A stretch of 64,000 nucleotides of DNA, from contig CAVTOR010000031.1 of assembly GCA_963736235.1 (NCBI GenBank), forward strand, positions 496,001-560,000, given 5' to 3'. This DNA is from CAVORB01 sp963736235. GTDB lineage: Bacteria; Pseudomonadota; Gammaproteobacteria; Chromatiales; Chromatiaceae. Below, in pieces: positions 34,727 through 43,417 of the stretch. The position numbers were made by a program, and so were the translations under genes. The notes under the pieces are model-generated. The model was not told where the DNA came from and did no database searches. It saw only the letters and a program-made list of their open reading frames with translations. The first letter of the stretch is position 1. Every line of letters starts with the position of its first letter.

Positions 34727-35650
34727 ATGCTGGCGGAAGCCGTCGCAACCGCATCGGCACTGGAATTCTGGCTCGTAAGCCTGATGGTTGCCGGATTGGC
34801 GACCTTTCTCCTGCGCCAGGGGCTGCAATCGTTCTGGCGTCTTCGCACCATTACCGATATCCCGACCGCCAAGATCCGCTCCGCGCCGCAGGGTTACGTT
34901 GAGCTCGCCGGACAGGCGCTGCCGCATGCCGGCCCCGTCTCCGGACCCCTGACCGGTCTGCCCTGCGTCTGGTACCGCTTCCAGGTCGAGGAGCGCCGCG
35001 GCAGCGGCAAGAACCAGCACTGGGTCACCGTCGACCAGGGCGAGGCGAAGGGCCCGTTTCTATTGAACGACGGTACCGGTCGCTGCCAGGTGCTGCCGGC
35101 GGGCGCGGAGCTGCACTGCCGCGCCAAGGATGTGTGGTACGGCCCCTCTCGCCGTCCTTCTGGTCCGCCCGAGCGTCAGTGGCTGATCTTCACCCGCAGT
35201 TACCGCTATACGGAAGAGCGGGTCGTCGCCGGTGACGGCGTCTATCTGCTCGGCCGCTTCGAGACACCTCGGCGAGGTCCCGAGGAGCGCGATCGCGTGA
35301 CGCGGCATCTACTCTCGGTCTGGAAGCGGGACCCGGCGCGGATGCGATCCTTCGATCGGGACGGAGACGGCGACATCAGTCTCGCCGAATGGGAAAGCGC
35401 CCGGGCCAAGGCGCAGCTGGCCGCGGAGCACTCGGAACGCCGGCTGCAGGCCGAGCCGCCCATGCCGCAAGTCCTGCGCACCGACGACCCGCGTCATCCG
35501 TTCGTCATCTCCACCCTGGGCGAGGGTATGCTGCTCGGCCGGCTCCGGCTGTGGGCCTTCGGTGGCACGGCGGCGTTCGTCGTGCTGGCGTCCGGGGTGG
35601 GTTTCGCCGTTCTCGCGCGCATCTCCCAAGTATCCGGCCTCAGCCCTTGA
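34727..35650 (+). CDS. GIDE-type (E3 ligase-like) membrane protein with an EF-hand
   Basis: A 307-residue protein with an N-terminal membrane helix (FWLVSLMVAGLATFLL) and a C-terminal one (LWAFGGTAAFVVLASGVGFA). Between them is the BAM/GIDE-like domain (RSAPQGYVELAGQALPH, PCVWYRFQVEERRG, TDDPRHPFVIS). Bacterial members lack the RING finger of the eukaryotic MUL1 E3 ligases, so no ligase function is implied. Residues 210-221 (DRDGDGDISLAE) form a perfect EF-hand loop with Asp at 1, 3 and 5, Gly at 6 and Glu at 12, suggesting calcium binding. It is convergent with rtcB, overlapping by 11 bases. Confidence 0.82.
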   Translation: MLAEAVATASALEFWLVSLMVAGLATFLLRQGLQSFWRLRTITDIPTAKIRSAPQGYVELAGQALPHAGPVSGPLTGLPCVWYRFQVEERRGSGKNQHWVTVDQGEAKGPFLLNDGTGRCQVLPAGAELHCRAKDVWYGPSRRPSGPPERQWLIFTRSYRYTEERVVAGDGVYLLGRFETPRRGPEERDRVTRHLLSVWKRDPARMRSFDRDGDGDISLAEWESARAKAQLAAEHSERRLQAEPPMPQVLRTDDPRHPFVISTLGEGMLLGRLRLWAFGGTAAFVVLASGVGFAVLARISQVSGLSP

Positions 35651-37070
35651 TGCACACCAGGGGCTCGACCCGCGCGACCTTGCGCGCAAGCCCGGCCGCG
35701 TCCGCCGCATCGACCACCGCACGCACGTCCTTGTAGGCCCCCGGGGCCTCTTCCGCCACCCCACGCAGGCTGGGACTGCGGATCAGAATGCCGCGCCTGG
35801 ACAGATCTTCGAGCACCGAGCGGCCGTTCCACTGGCGCTTGGCGGCATGCCGGCTCATTGCCCGACCGGCGCCGTGGCAGGCGGAGCTGAAGGCCTGGCG
35901 CTCGCTCTCCGTGGTGCCGGCAAGGATATAGGAGGCGGTGCCCATGGTGCCGCCGATCAGCACGGGCTGGCCGGCGGCGCGCAGAGGCCCCGGAATCTCC
36001 GGGTGGCCGGGTCCGAAGGCGCGAGTCGCGCCCTTGCGGTGGATGAACAGACGTCGCCCGCGCCCGTCGACCTGATGCTCCTCGACCTTGCAGGTGTTGT
36101 GCGAGACGTCGTACAGGAGGTCGATACGGGCTTTGGGCAAGATGTCCGCAAACGCCTTCCGGGTCAGGTGGGTGAGAATCTGCCGGTTGGCCAAGGCGCA
36201 GTTGATGCCGGCGCGCATGGCGCCGAGATAGCTCTGTCCGACGGGCGAGTCGATGGGTGCGCAGGCGAGTTCGCGGTCCGGCAGCTTGATGCCGAACTGC
36301 CCGGCTGAGAGCAGCATGCGCCTGAGGAATTCGGTGCCGATCTGGTGGCCGAGCCCGCGGGAGCCGCAGTGGATGCTGACCATCACGTCGCCTACCGCCA
36401 AGCCGTAGGCGCGGGCGATGGCCTGGTCGAAAACCGCGGTCACCTCCTGCACCTCGAGATAGTGGTTGCCGGATCCCAGGGTGCCCATCTCGTTCTGCTG
36501 CCGCTTCTTCGCCTTGTCCGAGACCTGTGATGGATCGGCCCCGGCCATGCACCCCTGCTCCTCGATGCGCGCGAGATCTCGCTCCTCCCCGAAACCCTGC
36601 CTCACCGCCCAGCGCGCGCCTTCCGCCAGCATCCGGTCCATCTCCCGGGGCGAAAGATGGATCAGGCCGGTGCTGCCCACGCCAGCGGGAATGCGGTAAA
36701 AGAGCGCGTCCGCCAGCGCCTTCTGCACCGGCATCACATCGGCCCTGGTCAGGCCCGTGTGCAGGGTGCGCACGCCGCAGGAGATGTCGAAGCCCACGCC
36801 TCCGGCGGATATCACGCCACCCTCTGCGGGGTCGAAGGCCGCCACACCGCCAATCGGAAAGCCGTAGCCCCAGTGCGCGTCGGGCATGGCGTAGGAGGCC
36901 GAGACGATGCCCGGCAGGCGGGCCACGTTGACCGCCTGCTCGCGAACCTTGTCGTCCATATCCAGGATAAGACCATGGTCGGCGAAGATGACCGCGGGGA
37001 CGCGCATGCCATCCCGGGGAGGGATGCGCCAGGCGGTATCGGAGATGCGTTCCAGGCAATTGGTGTCCAA
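35640..37070 (-). CDS. rtcB: RNA-splicing ligase RtcB
   Basis: A 476-residue protein joining RNA 2',3'-cyclic phosphate or 3'-phosphate ends to 5'-OH ends with GTP and manganese. Visible motifs: MPDAHWGYGFPIGGVAA, GGVGFDISCGVRTL with the metal Cys, GTLGSGNHYLEVQEV, SIHCGSRGLGHQIG, YDVSHNTCKVEE and ACHGAGRAMSR with the guanylylated His. The start appears to be a TTG. Archease is encoded nearby on the other strand. Confidence 0.96.
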   Translation of the reverse strand: MDTNCLERISDTAWRIPPRDGMRVPAVIFADHGLILDMDDKVREQAVNVARLPGIVSASYAMPDAHWGYGFPIGGVAAFDPAEGGVISAGGVGFDISCGVRTLHTGLTRADVMPVQKALADALFYRIPAGVGSTGLIHLSPREMDRMLAEGARWAVRQGFGEERDLARIEEQGCMAGADPSQVSDKAKKRQQNEMGTLGSGNHYLEVQEVTAVFDQAIARAYGLAVGDVMVSIHCGSRGLGHQIGTEFLRRMLLSAGQFGIKLPDRELACAPIDSPVGQSYLGAMRAGINCALANRQILTHLTRKAFADILPKARIDLLYDVSHNTCKVEEHQVDGRGRRLFIHRKGATRAFGPGHPEIPGPLRAAGQPVLIGGTMGTASYILAGTTESERQAFSSACHGAGRAMSRHAAKRQWNGRSVLEDLSRRGILIRSPSLRGVAEEAPGAYKDVRAVVDAADAAGLARKVARVEPLVCIKG

Positions 37071-37202
37071 GGCAGACCCTCTCGGCAGGCGGCCGACGCA
37101 CGGCCCTAACCTCTAGTGTAGGAGCCGAGAGCCCCTGTCACCCGAAGTGCCCGCTCAGTAAACAGCCGATCCCTTCGGCGCTTTCCGCGGCAAACGGAGT
37201 CG

Positions 37203-37239
37203 CGTGCTGATTTTGGCCAGGATGGACAATAATCAGCGT
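37203..37239 (+). repeat. REP-like palindromic repeat, copy 2
   Basis: 37 bases that match 12568-12604 (opposite strand) at 35 positions. The element carries GCTGAT and ATCAGC arms and GGCC inside. It lies in the 184-base gap between the rtcB start and nhaD stop codon, 16 bases past the end of nhaD. Confidence 0.75.
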
Positions 37240-37254
37240 CCTCTCAGGGACGGC

Positions 37255-38655
37255 TCAGGACCCGTTCAGCAACAGATGGACGGCGATGCTCGCCACGTAC
37301 CCGAGGGCGATGGCAGGCGTCCACTTGAGATGGCTGAAGAAGGTGTACTTGCCCCTGGCCTGCCCCATCAACGCCACCCCGGCGGCGGAGCCGATGGAGA
37401 GCAGGGAGCCGCCGACACCGGCGGTCAGGGTTACCAGCAGCCACTGGCTGCGCGACATGTCCGGCTCCATGGTCAGGACCGCGAACATGACCGGAATGTT
37501 GTCAACGATGGCCGAGATGAGGCCCACCGATACGTTCGCCGCCGTATGACCCCATTGAGTGTACATGACCTCCGAGGCCATCGCCAGGTACCCGATGAAG
37601 CCCAGACCGCCGACGCACATGACCACGCCGTAGAAGAACAGCAGGGTGTCCCACTCGGCGCGGGCCACCTTGTTGAAGACGTCGAACGGGACCACGTCGC
37701 CCAGGGTCGCGGCGCGCTCCTGATTGGCCTCGTTCCAGCTGTGGTGGGTCATGCGCAGATAGAACCCGAAGAACTGCAGATAGCCCAGACCCGTGAGCAT
37801 GCCGAGCACGGGGGGCAGGTGCAGGAAATTATGGAAGCTCACCGCGGTGACGATCGTCGCCCCGAACAACAGGATGATCCGCCGAGCGCCCCGCTTCATG
37901 GGCACGATCACCGAGGAGGTCTCCGGATTGAGATCTGGTATGGCGAAGTGCATCAATGTGGCCGGTACCAGGAAGTTGACGACGGCGGGCACGAAAAGGG
38001 AGAAAAACCCGAAGAAGTCGATGATCCCCTTCTGCCACACCATCAGGGTGGTGATGTCCCCGAACGGACTGAAAGCACCGCCCGCGTTGGCGGCCACGAC
38101 GATGTTGATGCACGACAGGGTCACGAAGCGGGAATTGTCGCCGCCCACCGCCAGCACCACCGCGCACATGAGCAAGGCGGTGGTGAGGTTGTCCGCGACG
38201 GGGGAGATGAAGAACGCCAGGACCCCGGTCATCCAGAACAGGGCACGGAAACCGAAACCCTCCCGGATCAGCCAGGCGCGCAGCGCATCGAACACCCGCC
38301 GTTCCTGCATGGCGTTGATATAGGTCATGGCCACCAGCAGGAACAACATGAACTCGGCGTACTCGAGCAGATTTTGGCGCACGGCCGCCTCGGCCTCGTG
38401 CCCAAGCCCGTTTGCGCTGTAGACGTAAGCGATCATGCCCCAGATGATGCCGGCGGCGATGATCACCGGCTTGGACTTCCGCAGGTGCAGGAACTCCTCC
38501 GCCATCACCAGTGCGTAGGCGAGAACGAAGACCGCCAAAGCTGCCAGGCCCACCTTCTCCCCCGTGAGGTCGAGCCGCTGCGCCATCTCCGCGGCGACGG
38601 CGGAATCGGGCAACAGAATGGCGAGGAAAACGGTCGGGAGCAGGAAACGCAACAT
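37255..38655 (-). CDS. nhaD: Na+/H+ antiporter NhaD
   Basis: About 466 residues, starting with MLRFLLPTVFLAILLPDSAVA and followed by many membrane helices. NhaD/ArsB-type features include EFMLFLLVAMTYINAM, FFISPVADNLTTALLM with the transport Asp, AANAGGAFSPFGDITTLMVW and SAIVDNIPVMFAVL. It should exchange cytoplasmic sodium (or lithium) for protons, typical of marine, haloalkaliphilic or saline bacteria. The frame is open to 38775, but the basic leader there is not typical; ATG 38685 is another option. Confidence 0.93.
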   Translation of the reverse strand: MLRFLLPTVFLAILLPDSAVAAEMAQRLDLTGEKVGLAALAVFVLAYALVMAEEFLHLRKSKPVIIAAGIIWGMIAYVYSANGLGHEAEAAVRQNLLEYAEFMLFLLVAMTYINAMQERRVFDALRAWLIREGFGFRALFWMTGVLAFFISPVADNLTTALLMCAVVLAVGGDNSRFVTLSCINIVVAANAGGAFSPFGDITTLMVWQKGIIDFFGFFSLFVPAVVNFLVPATLMHFAIPDLNPETSSVIVPMKRGARRIILLFGATIVTAVSFHNFLHLPPVLGMLTGLGYLQFFGFYLRMTHHSWNEANQERAATLGDVVPFDVFNKVARAEWDTLLFFYGVVMCVGGLGFIGYLAMASEVMYTQWGHTAANVSVGLISAIVDNIPVMFAVLTMEPDMSRSQWLLVTLTAGVGGSLLSIGSAAGVALMGQARGKYTFFSHLKWTPAIALGYVASIAVHLLLNGS

Positions 38656-38925
38656 GGGGAAATTGGCGCCTTTCAGCCGGAGCATTCGGGACCAATGGTG
38701 ACGCAAAGCAGACGGTGCGCCAAGTGGCTCTCGTTGGCCGGAGCGGCTGCCTGACCCCGGCCTCCCGGCAGGCAAAGTGGAAGTTGATCAGATCAGAATT
38801 TGCTTTAATTTCTCAGACGAGCGCCTGCGGACGCGTCCCCCTGGCCCGACCGCTGGCGGTCGAACCGGCTACCTGCTAGGCTCAGCGCGGGGGAACGTGG
38901 TTCTCCAACGCCCAATGGTGCCAGC

Positions 38926-39699
38926 ATGGAACATCCTCTGCGTCGACGCCCGGGAGCGGCCTACTGGCCGATTCTCATCGGCCTAATCTCTCCTGTCTCG
39001 GCAGTGGCGGAAGAGGTCGACATATCGGACGAGTTGGATCGTCTCTCCACGGCCAATGGCTTCAGCGTCAAGGGAATCGAGCAAGTGGAGGACGCGCGCG
39101 GTCGTGCCGAGGGCGACAACCTCTTTCCCCGATTGCGACGGCTGCTGAAGGCGTTCGACCACGTCATCGTTCAGGACGCCCAGGGGGGCGTCGAAAAGGT
39201 GATAATCCTCGGCGCCAAGACACCCGTCGAAGCACCGCCGACACCCGTCTCCGAGCCCGAGGGTGAAGAGACGGCCGCCAACCCCGAGAGCGAGGGGGAA
39301 GCCAGCGACGGCGACATCGTCCTCGAGACCATACGCCAGGGCACACAGCACGCCGTAACCCTGGCATTGGAAGGACAGGGAGATGCACGCGTCGAGCAAA
39401 CCCTGCTGATCGATACGGGCTCGGACAGCCTGGTGCTGCCAGCCTCCTTGGTGGAGCAACTCGGGATCTCGCCGAACGAGCTGAGTCAGCGCGAGATGCA
39501 GACCGCCAACGGTAAGGTCGACGCCCGCGTCGGCAAGGTGCAAGCCTTGTGGCTGGGCGAGACGCGGGTCACCGACATCGACGTAGCCTTCGTTGACGAC
39601 GCCAAGCTCGGCGGTGGGCTGTTGGGAATGAGCGTGCTTGGCCGTTACCGGATGACCATCGACGACGAGAGCAACAAGCTCACCTTGAGCCCCAAGTAG
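38926..39699 (+). CDS. Retropepsin-like aspartic protease, exported
   Basis: A 257-residue protein with an N-terminal hydrophobic signal (YWPILIGLISPVSAVA), an acidic Pro/Glu linker (about 95-130) and a C-terminal retropepsin-like domain: TLLIDTGSDSLVLPASLVEQ with the catalytic DTGS, then LLGMSVLGRYRMTIDDESN. A single domain implies dimer formation. The substrate is unknown. It is convergent with mtfA and overlaps its 3' end by 20 bases. Confidence 0.85.
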   Translation: MEHPLRRRPGAAYWPILIGLISPVSAVAEEVDISDELDRLSTANGFSVKGIEQVEDARGRAEGDNLFPRLRRLLKAFDHVIVQDAQGGVEKVIILGAKTPVEAPPTPVSEPEGEETAANPESEGEASDGDIVLETIRQGTQHAVTLALEGQGDARVEQTLLIDTGSDSLVLPASLVEQLGISPNELSQREMQTANGKVDARVGKVQALWLGETRVTDIDVAFVDDAKLGGGLLGMSVLGRYRMTIDDESNKLTLSPK

Positions 39700-40495
39700 G
39701 TCCTCGGCGACCCGAAGCGTCTCGCGGCGGCGGCTGCCGGGCGGCCGGGTCCTGGCGGTAGAAGTCCCTGAGCTGGGCATAGACCTGGGGGTATTCTCCG
39801 CGCAGCAGGTGCGGGAGCTCGAAGAATGCCTCACTCACCACGGCGAAGAACTCCGCCGGCGACTCGGTAGCATAGGGGTCGATGGCGGTGTCCTCTCCGC
39901 TTTCGACGCGCCTGACCATGTCGCGGTAGGCAGACGAGAAGACCTGCGCCCACGCGCTGTCGCTCATCCCGGCATGCAGGGGCGGGTGTCCGTTCGCGCT
40001 GCCGTTGCGCATATCGAGCTTGTGCGCGAGCTCATGCACGACCACGTTGAAGCCGTCTCTGACCTGACCCGCCTCCACATCCGCCCACGACAGAATGACC
40101 GGGCCCTGCTCCCAGGCCTCGCCGCTCAGAGGCTCTTCCGACACCCATACGACCCCGTCCTCGTCCACCCACTCGCGCTCCGGGACGAACTCATTGGGAT
40201 AGACGATCACCGCGTACCAGCCACGATACCAGTCGAGACCCAGGCGCAGGACGGGAAGACAAGCCTGAAGGGCGATCGAGAGCCGCATCGCCGCATCGAG
40301 GCGGATGCCCCGGGCCTCCTCGAAGGCCTTCTCCTGCAGGAACAACAAGGACAGGTCCCGCAACGTATCCACCTCGGGGCCGGCCAACCCTTCCAGCAAC
40401 GGGAGGCGCCCCGAAATCTCATCCCACAGGCGATCGGGAACCCGTGCACGCTCCCGCTCCAGCCGCCGGCGCAGCCACCAGGCGGTCAGGCCCAT
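39680..40495 (-). CDS. mtfA: MtfA-type zinc-dependent peptidase
   Basis: A 271-residue protein with the HExxH zinc motif in VVVHELAHKLDMRNG and the downstream glutamate region ESPAEFFAVVSEAFFE, as in E. coli MtfA. MtfA binds the repressor Mlc and so modulates glucose PTS expression; whether that applies here is unknown. The ATG at 40495 gives the usual start (MGLTAWWLRRRLE). Confidence 0.92.
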   Translation of the reverse strand: MGLTAWWLRRRLERERARVPDRLWDEISGRLPLLEGLAGPEVDTLRDLSLLFLQEKAFEEARGIRLDAAMRLSIALQACLPVLRLGLDWYRGWYAVIVYPNEFVPEREWVDEDGVVWVSEEPLSGEAWEQGPVILSWADVEAGQVRDGFNVVVHELAHKLDMRNGSANGHPPLHAGMSDSAWAQVFSSAYRDMVRRVESGEDTAIDPYATESPAEFFAVVSEAFFELPHLLRGEYPQVYAQLRDFYRQDPAARQPPPRDASGRRGPTWGSR

Positions 40496-40771
40496 ACCAA
40501 CACCGCCCTCGTTCGGTGCAGCGGCATCACCGACGCCGTCGAGCGAGCACGGAGGCAAGCGGGAACCAGAGAAAGCACGCGCCGCGAGTACCACTCGCGT
40601 CAGCTCGCCTCATCTCGCACTCCCTCGACGTCGGTGAAAACCAGCGCGTTCATCGTCACCCATTCTAGCCTCCTTTCGGGGATGTACGTTCACGCGAACC
40701 CCGTGCCTCGCCTCGACAGAGGAGCGCGAACGGCGCAAGATTGCGCAACCTGGATCACCCGAGGAACAAGT

Positions 40772-41278
40772 TTGAGTCGCTTCTCTTCCATGCTGCTCGC
40801 GGCAAGCCTTTTGCTCACACCGGGGATCGCGCCGGCGGTGGAGGCCGCCGACCAGGTCGCCGTCTCCGGCGCTTACGTGCGGACGGTGCCGCCGGGTCAG
40901 CCGAACAGTGCGGCGTTTCTCGCACTCACCAACACCGCGGGGGAAGCGCACGCCTTGGTCGCCGCCGAGAGCGATGCGGCAGAGGTGGTGGAGTTGCACT
41001 CGCACACCATGGAAGACGGCATGATGAAAATGCGCCGGATCGAGCGCATCGACATCCCCGCGGCGAGCACTCGATCCCTGGAGCCCGGTGGGTTGCATCT
41101 GATGCTGATCGGGCTGAAGCGGCAGCTTGCACCGGACCAGGAGATCAAACTGTTCCTGATCTTCGAGGACGGCAGCCGCGCGCAGGTCAATGCCCCGGTG
41201 CGCGAGATTGCGCCTGGCACCCGCGGGCACAGCCCGGAGCGCAGGTGCGGCAACGGCCGGTGCGGGAGCGGGAAGTAA
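40772..41278 (+). CDS. PCuAC-type periplasmic copper chaperone
   Basis: A 168-residue protein with signal peptide (MLLAASLLLTPGIAPAVEA) and the PCuAC fold: VSGAYVRTVPPGQPNSAAFL, then the copper ligands in VELHSHTMEDGMMKMR and GGLHLMLIGLK, fitting the HxnMx21HxM pattern. These chaperones deliver Cu(I) to the CuA site of cytochrome oxidase. A short Cys-containing tail (RRCGNGRCGSGK) could also bind metal. TTG 40772 is favoured as start because GAGGAAC lies seven bases upstream. Confidence 0.88.
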   Translation: MSRFSSMLLAASLLLTPGIAPAVEAADQVAVSGAYVRTVPPGQPNSAAFLALTNTAGEAHALVAAESDAAEVVELHSHTMEDGMMKMRRIERIDIPAASTRSLEPGGLHLMLIGLKRQLAPDQEIKLFLIFEDGSRAQVNAPVREIAPGTRGHSPERRCGNGRCGSGK

Positions 41279-41306
41279 TCCGGCGGCCTTAAGGCGAACG
41301 GGGGCT

Positions 41307-42356
41307 GTGTTGAAAACGGATCCGTTCGGCTCGCCGGAGACCTTTCGCGAAACCTTCGCATCAGGCCTCGAGCGCCAGCTCAGGGACGAAGAGGGACTCG
41401 GGCCTTTCATCCTGGTCCTCGCCAACGCCTGCTTCGACCCCTCCATCCATCACCGGTTGCGCCATCGCCTCGCGCGACGTTTCGGCGAGCTCGCCGAGAG
41501 CTGCCGCCGCGCCTTCGTCGCCGGCCGCCAGCTCCCGGAGCCGGAGGACGACATGAGCGTCTTCCTCAAGCTGATGGCCATCGGTTTCGATCACATCGAG
41601 CAGGCGCGCTCGCGTCCCCTAGGGCCCTGGGAGCTGCAGTTCAACCAGATCCGATCGCTGCGTCCGCGGCGCGCGGCCGGCATCCGCCACGCCGGCATCC
41701 GCGTTCCCTTCGACCCAAAGGGTTTTCAGTTCAACAAGCCATTCCTGCGCAAAGAGACCTTCTGGCGGGGAACCCTGGCGGGGGAGACGGCAGACCTGCT
41801 CTACAACAAGTTTCCCTTCGTGGACCTCCACGCCCTGCTGGTTCCGAACCGGCAGGCAAACGATCCTCAATATCTCACCGCCGAACGCCACTTGTGGGCC
41901 TGGCGATTGGCTGAGCACCTGGCGCCACGGCTGCCTGGCGTCCTTTTGGCCTACAACGCCTACGGTGCATGTGCGTCGGTAAATCACCTGCATTTTCACC
42001 TGTCGATGCGCGATCGCCCGCTCCCTCTTACTTCCCTGCAGTGGCGGCACAATGGGGGGCGGACTCCCTACCCGGCGTGCTGCGAGCGTTACTCGGATCC
42101 GGATACGGCTTGGGAGCGCGTCGACGAACTTCATCGACGTGGCAGCGGCTACAACCTGGTCTACCTGCCAGGACAGCTCTACTGCCTACCTCGCAGGCTC
42201 CAAGGCACCTACGATCTGCCTTCCTGGTGCGGTGGCCAGGCTTGGTACGAGCTGGCCGGCGGTGTCGTGACCTTCAACGCGGACGAATTCCAGTCCTTGC
42301 GCATCTCTGACCTCGACGCAGCCCTGGAGGCAAGCGCGGCGGGCCTCTGCAAGTGA
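41307..42356 (+). CDS. HIT-superfamily nucleotidyl phosphorylase-like protein
   Basis: A 349-residue protein with a histidine triad-like signature in ACASVNHLHFHLSMR (H-L-H-F-H). It also has LWELQFNQ-like and FNKFPFVDLHALLVPN segments expected in HIT-fold enzymes that split nucleotide sugars or dinucleoside polyphosphates, such as GDP-hexose and Ap4A phosphorylases. The substrate cannot be told from sequence. Its N-terminal 70 residues are helical and of no known domain. Start GTG 41307 is the best available; the frame runs upstream into the PCuAC gene. Confidence 0.65.
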   Translation: MLKTDPFGSPETFRETFASGLERQLRDEEGLGPFILVLANACFDPSIHHRLRHRLARRFGELAESCRRAFVAGRQLPEPEDDMSVFLKLMAIGFDHIEQARSRPLGPWELQFNQIRSLRPRRAAGIRHAGIRVPFDPKGFQFNKPFLRKETFWRGTLAGETADLLYNKFPFVDLHALLVPNRQANDPQYLTAERHLWAWRLAEHLAPRLPGVLLAYNAYGACASVNHLHFHLSMRDRPLPLTSLQWRHNGGRTPYPACCERYSDPDTAWERVDELHRRGSGYNLVYLPGQLYCLPRRLQGTYDLPSWCGGQAWYELAGGVVTFNADEFQSLRISDLDAALEASAAGLCK

Positions 42357-42469
42357 CTCCGACCGCTACGGCCGGCCCGCGCGAAAACAGGGAATCTCTG
42401 CCCCCCGGCGGAGGTCTTTCAGCTAGTCAGACATTCCGGATCCCGCGCCTTAACACCAGCATTGCGAGT

Positions 42470-42499
42470 TTGACCAATATGCTGAATTTCTGATATACA
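42470..42499 (+). promoter_or_regulatory. Sigma70-like promoter of the cytochrome c4 gene
   Basis: TTGACC at 42470-42475 and TATACA at 42494-42499, separated by 18 bases, in an AT-rich stretch. Transcription would start near 42506, about 57 bases before the cytochrome c4 ATG. Confidence 0.6.
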
Positions 42500-42562
42500 T
42501 TCGCGGATTTCTCGCCATCGGCGGCGTGCCGCGGGCGTCGTCCTGATGGCCTTCAACAAACG

Positions 42563-43192
42563 ATGAATCGGGCGGAAGACATGATGAAGACCTGGCTCTT
42601 AACGATTTCTGTAGCAACAGCCCTGATCTCGGGCAACACGCACGCGGCCGGCGACCCGGCAGCGGGCGAAGCCAAGGCGGCTGTCTGCGTTGCCTGTCAC
42701 GGCCCGGCCGGGAACAGCCTGGTGCCAACCTGGCCCAAGCTTGCGGGCCAGCACCCCGAATACATCTACAAGCAGCTGATGGATTTCAAGAGCGGTGCCC
42801 GCGTCAACGATCAGATGAGTCCCCAGGTGATCCCCCTGAACGAGCAGGACTTCTTGGACTTGGCAGCGTATTTCGCCGCCCAGCAACAAACCCCCGGCGC
42901 CGCCGATCCCGCCCTCGCCGAGCTCGGCGAGCGCATCTACCGCGGCGGCAACCCGCAGACCGGGGTGGCGGCATGCACTGGTTGTCACGGACCAGCCGGT
43001 ACCGGCCTGGGGCTCGCTAAATTCCCCCGTCTGGCGGGGCAACATGCCCAATACGTGGATCAGAGCCTGAAGCACTTCCGCGACGCCGCGCGCGCCAATG
43101 ACCCTAACGGGATGATGCGTGGTGTCTCCGCCCGCATGACCGATCAGGAAGTCGCCGCCGTTTCCCAGTACATCCAGGGACTCAGTCAGTAA
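42563..43192 (+). CDS. Cytochrome c4 (dihaem)
   Basis: A 209-residue exported protein with signal peptide (TWLLTISVATALISGNTHA) and two haem-binding CxxCH motifs (CVACH and CTGCH), each followed by a typical class I cytochrome domain (WPKLAGQHPEYIYKQL and FPRLAGQHAQYVDQSL) with axial Met in the regions MSPQVIPL and MMRGVSARM. Cytochrome c4 carries electrons from bc1 or other donors to terminal oxidases in the periplasm. A promoter and strong terminator flank the gene, so it is probably monocistronic. Confidence 0.95.
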   Translation: MNRAEDMMKTWLLTISVATALISGNTHAAGDPAAGEAKAAVCVACHGPAGNSLVPTWPKLAGQHPEYIYKQLMDFKSGARVNDQMSPQVIPLNEQDFLDLAAYFAAQQQTPGAADPALAELGERIYRGGNPQTGVAACTGCHGPAGTGLGLAKFPRLAGQHAQYVDQSLKHFRDAARANDPNGMMRGVSARMTDQEVAAVSQYIQGLSQ

Positions 43193-43218
43193 CGGCTTCC
43201 CGCCAACGCGAGGGGTGC

Positions 43219-43250
43219 AGAAAGGGCAGCCAGCGGCTGCCCTTTCTCGT
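43219..43250 (+). terminator. Rho-independent terminator after cytochrome c4
   Basis: A perfect 13-bp stem, AGAAAGGGCAGCC / GGCTGCCCTTTCT (43219-43231 and 43235-43247), with a three-base loop, followed by CGTTT. It begins 27 bases after the stop codon. Confidence 0.85.
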
Positions 43251-43417
43251 TTCCCCGTTGGCCTCCCAAGGACGGGCAGAGCAGACAGGACGCCCCTGCG
43301 TGAGTCAGCATAGGCATCCCGAGTCCGTTCGCCGTCCCGGCGTTGGGGCGCGCTGCCATTCGGGTTATCCTTCGTGATCGGCACCATACGTGCCGCCCTC
43401 TGCGCCCCGCGATCGCC

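Noticed and set aside
35494..37101. 535-codon Arg-rich frame overlapping rtcB on the same strand
   Set aside because: Out-of-frame shadow of rtcB with no domain.
37204..38754. 516-codon open frame antisense to nhaD
   Set aside because: Rich in Gln, His, Glu and Gly with no hydrophobic core; a shadow of the high-GC nhaD gene.
39809..40771. Upstream part of the long plus-strand frame that ends in the PCuAC protein
   Set aside because: It lies antisense to mtfA; the signal peptide and ribosome binding site place the real start at 40772.
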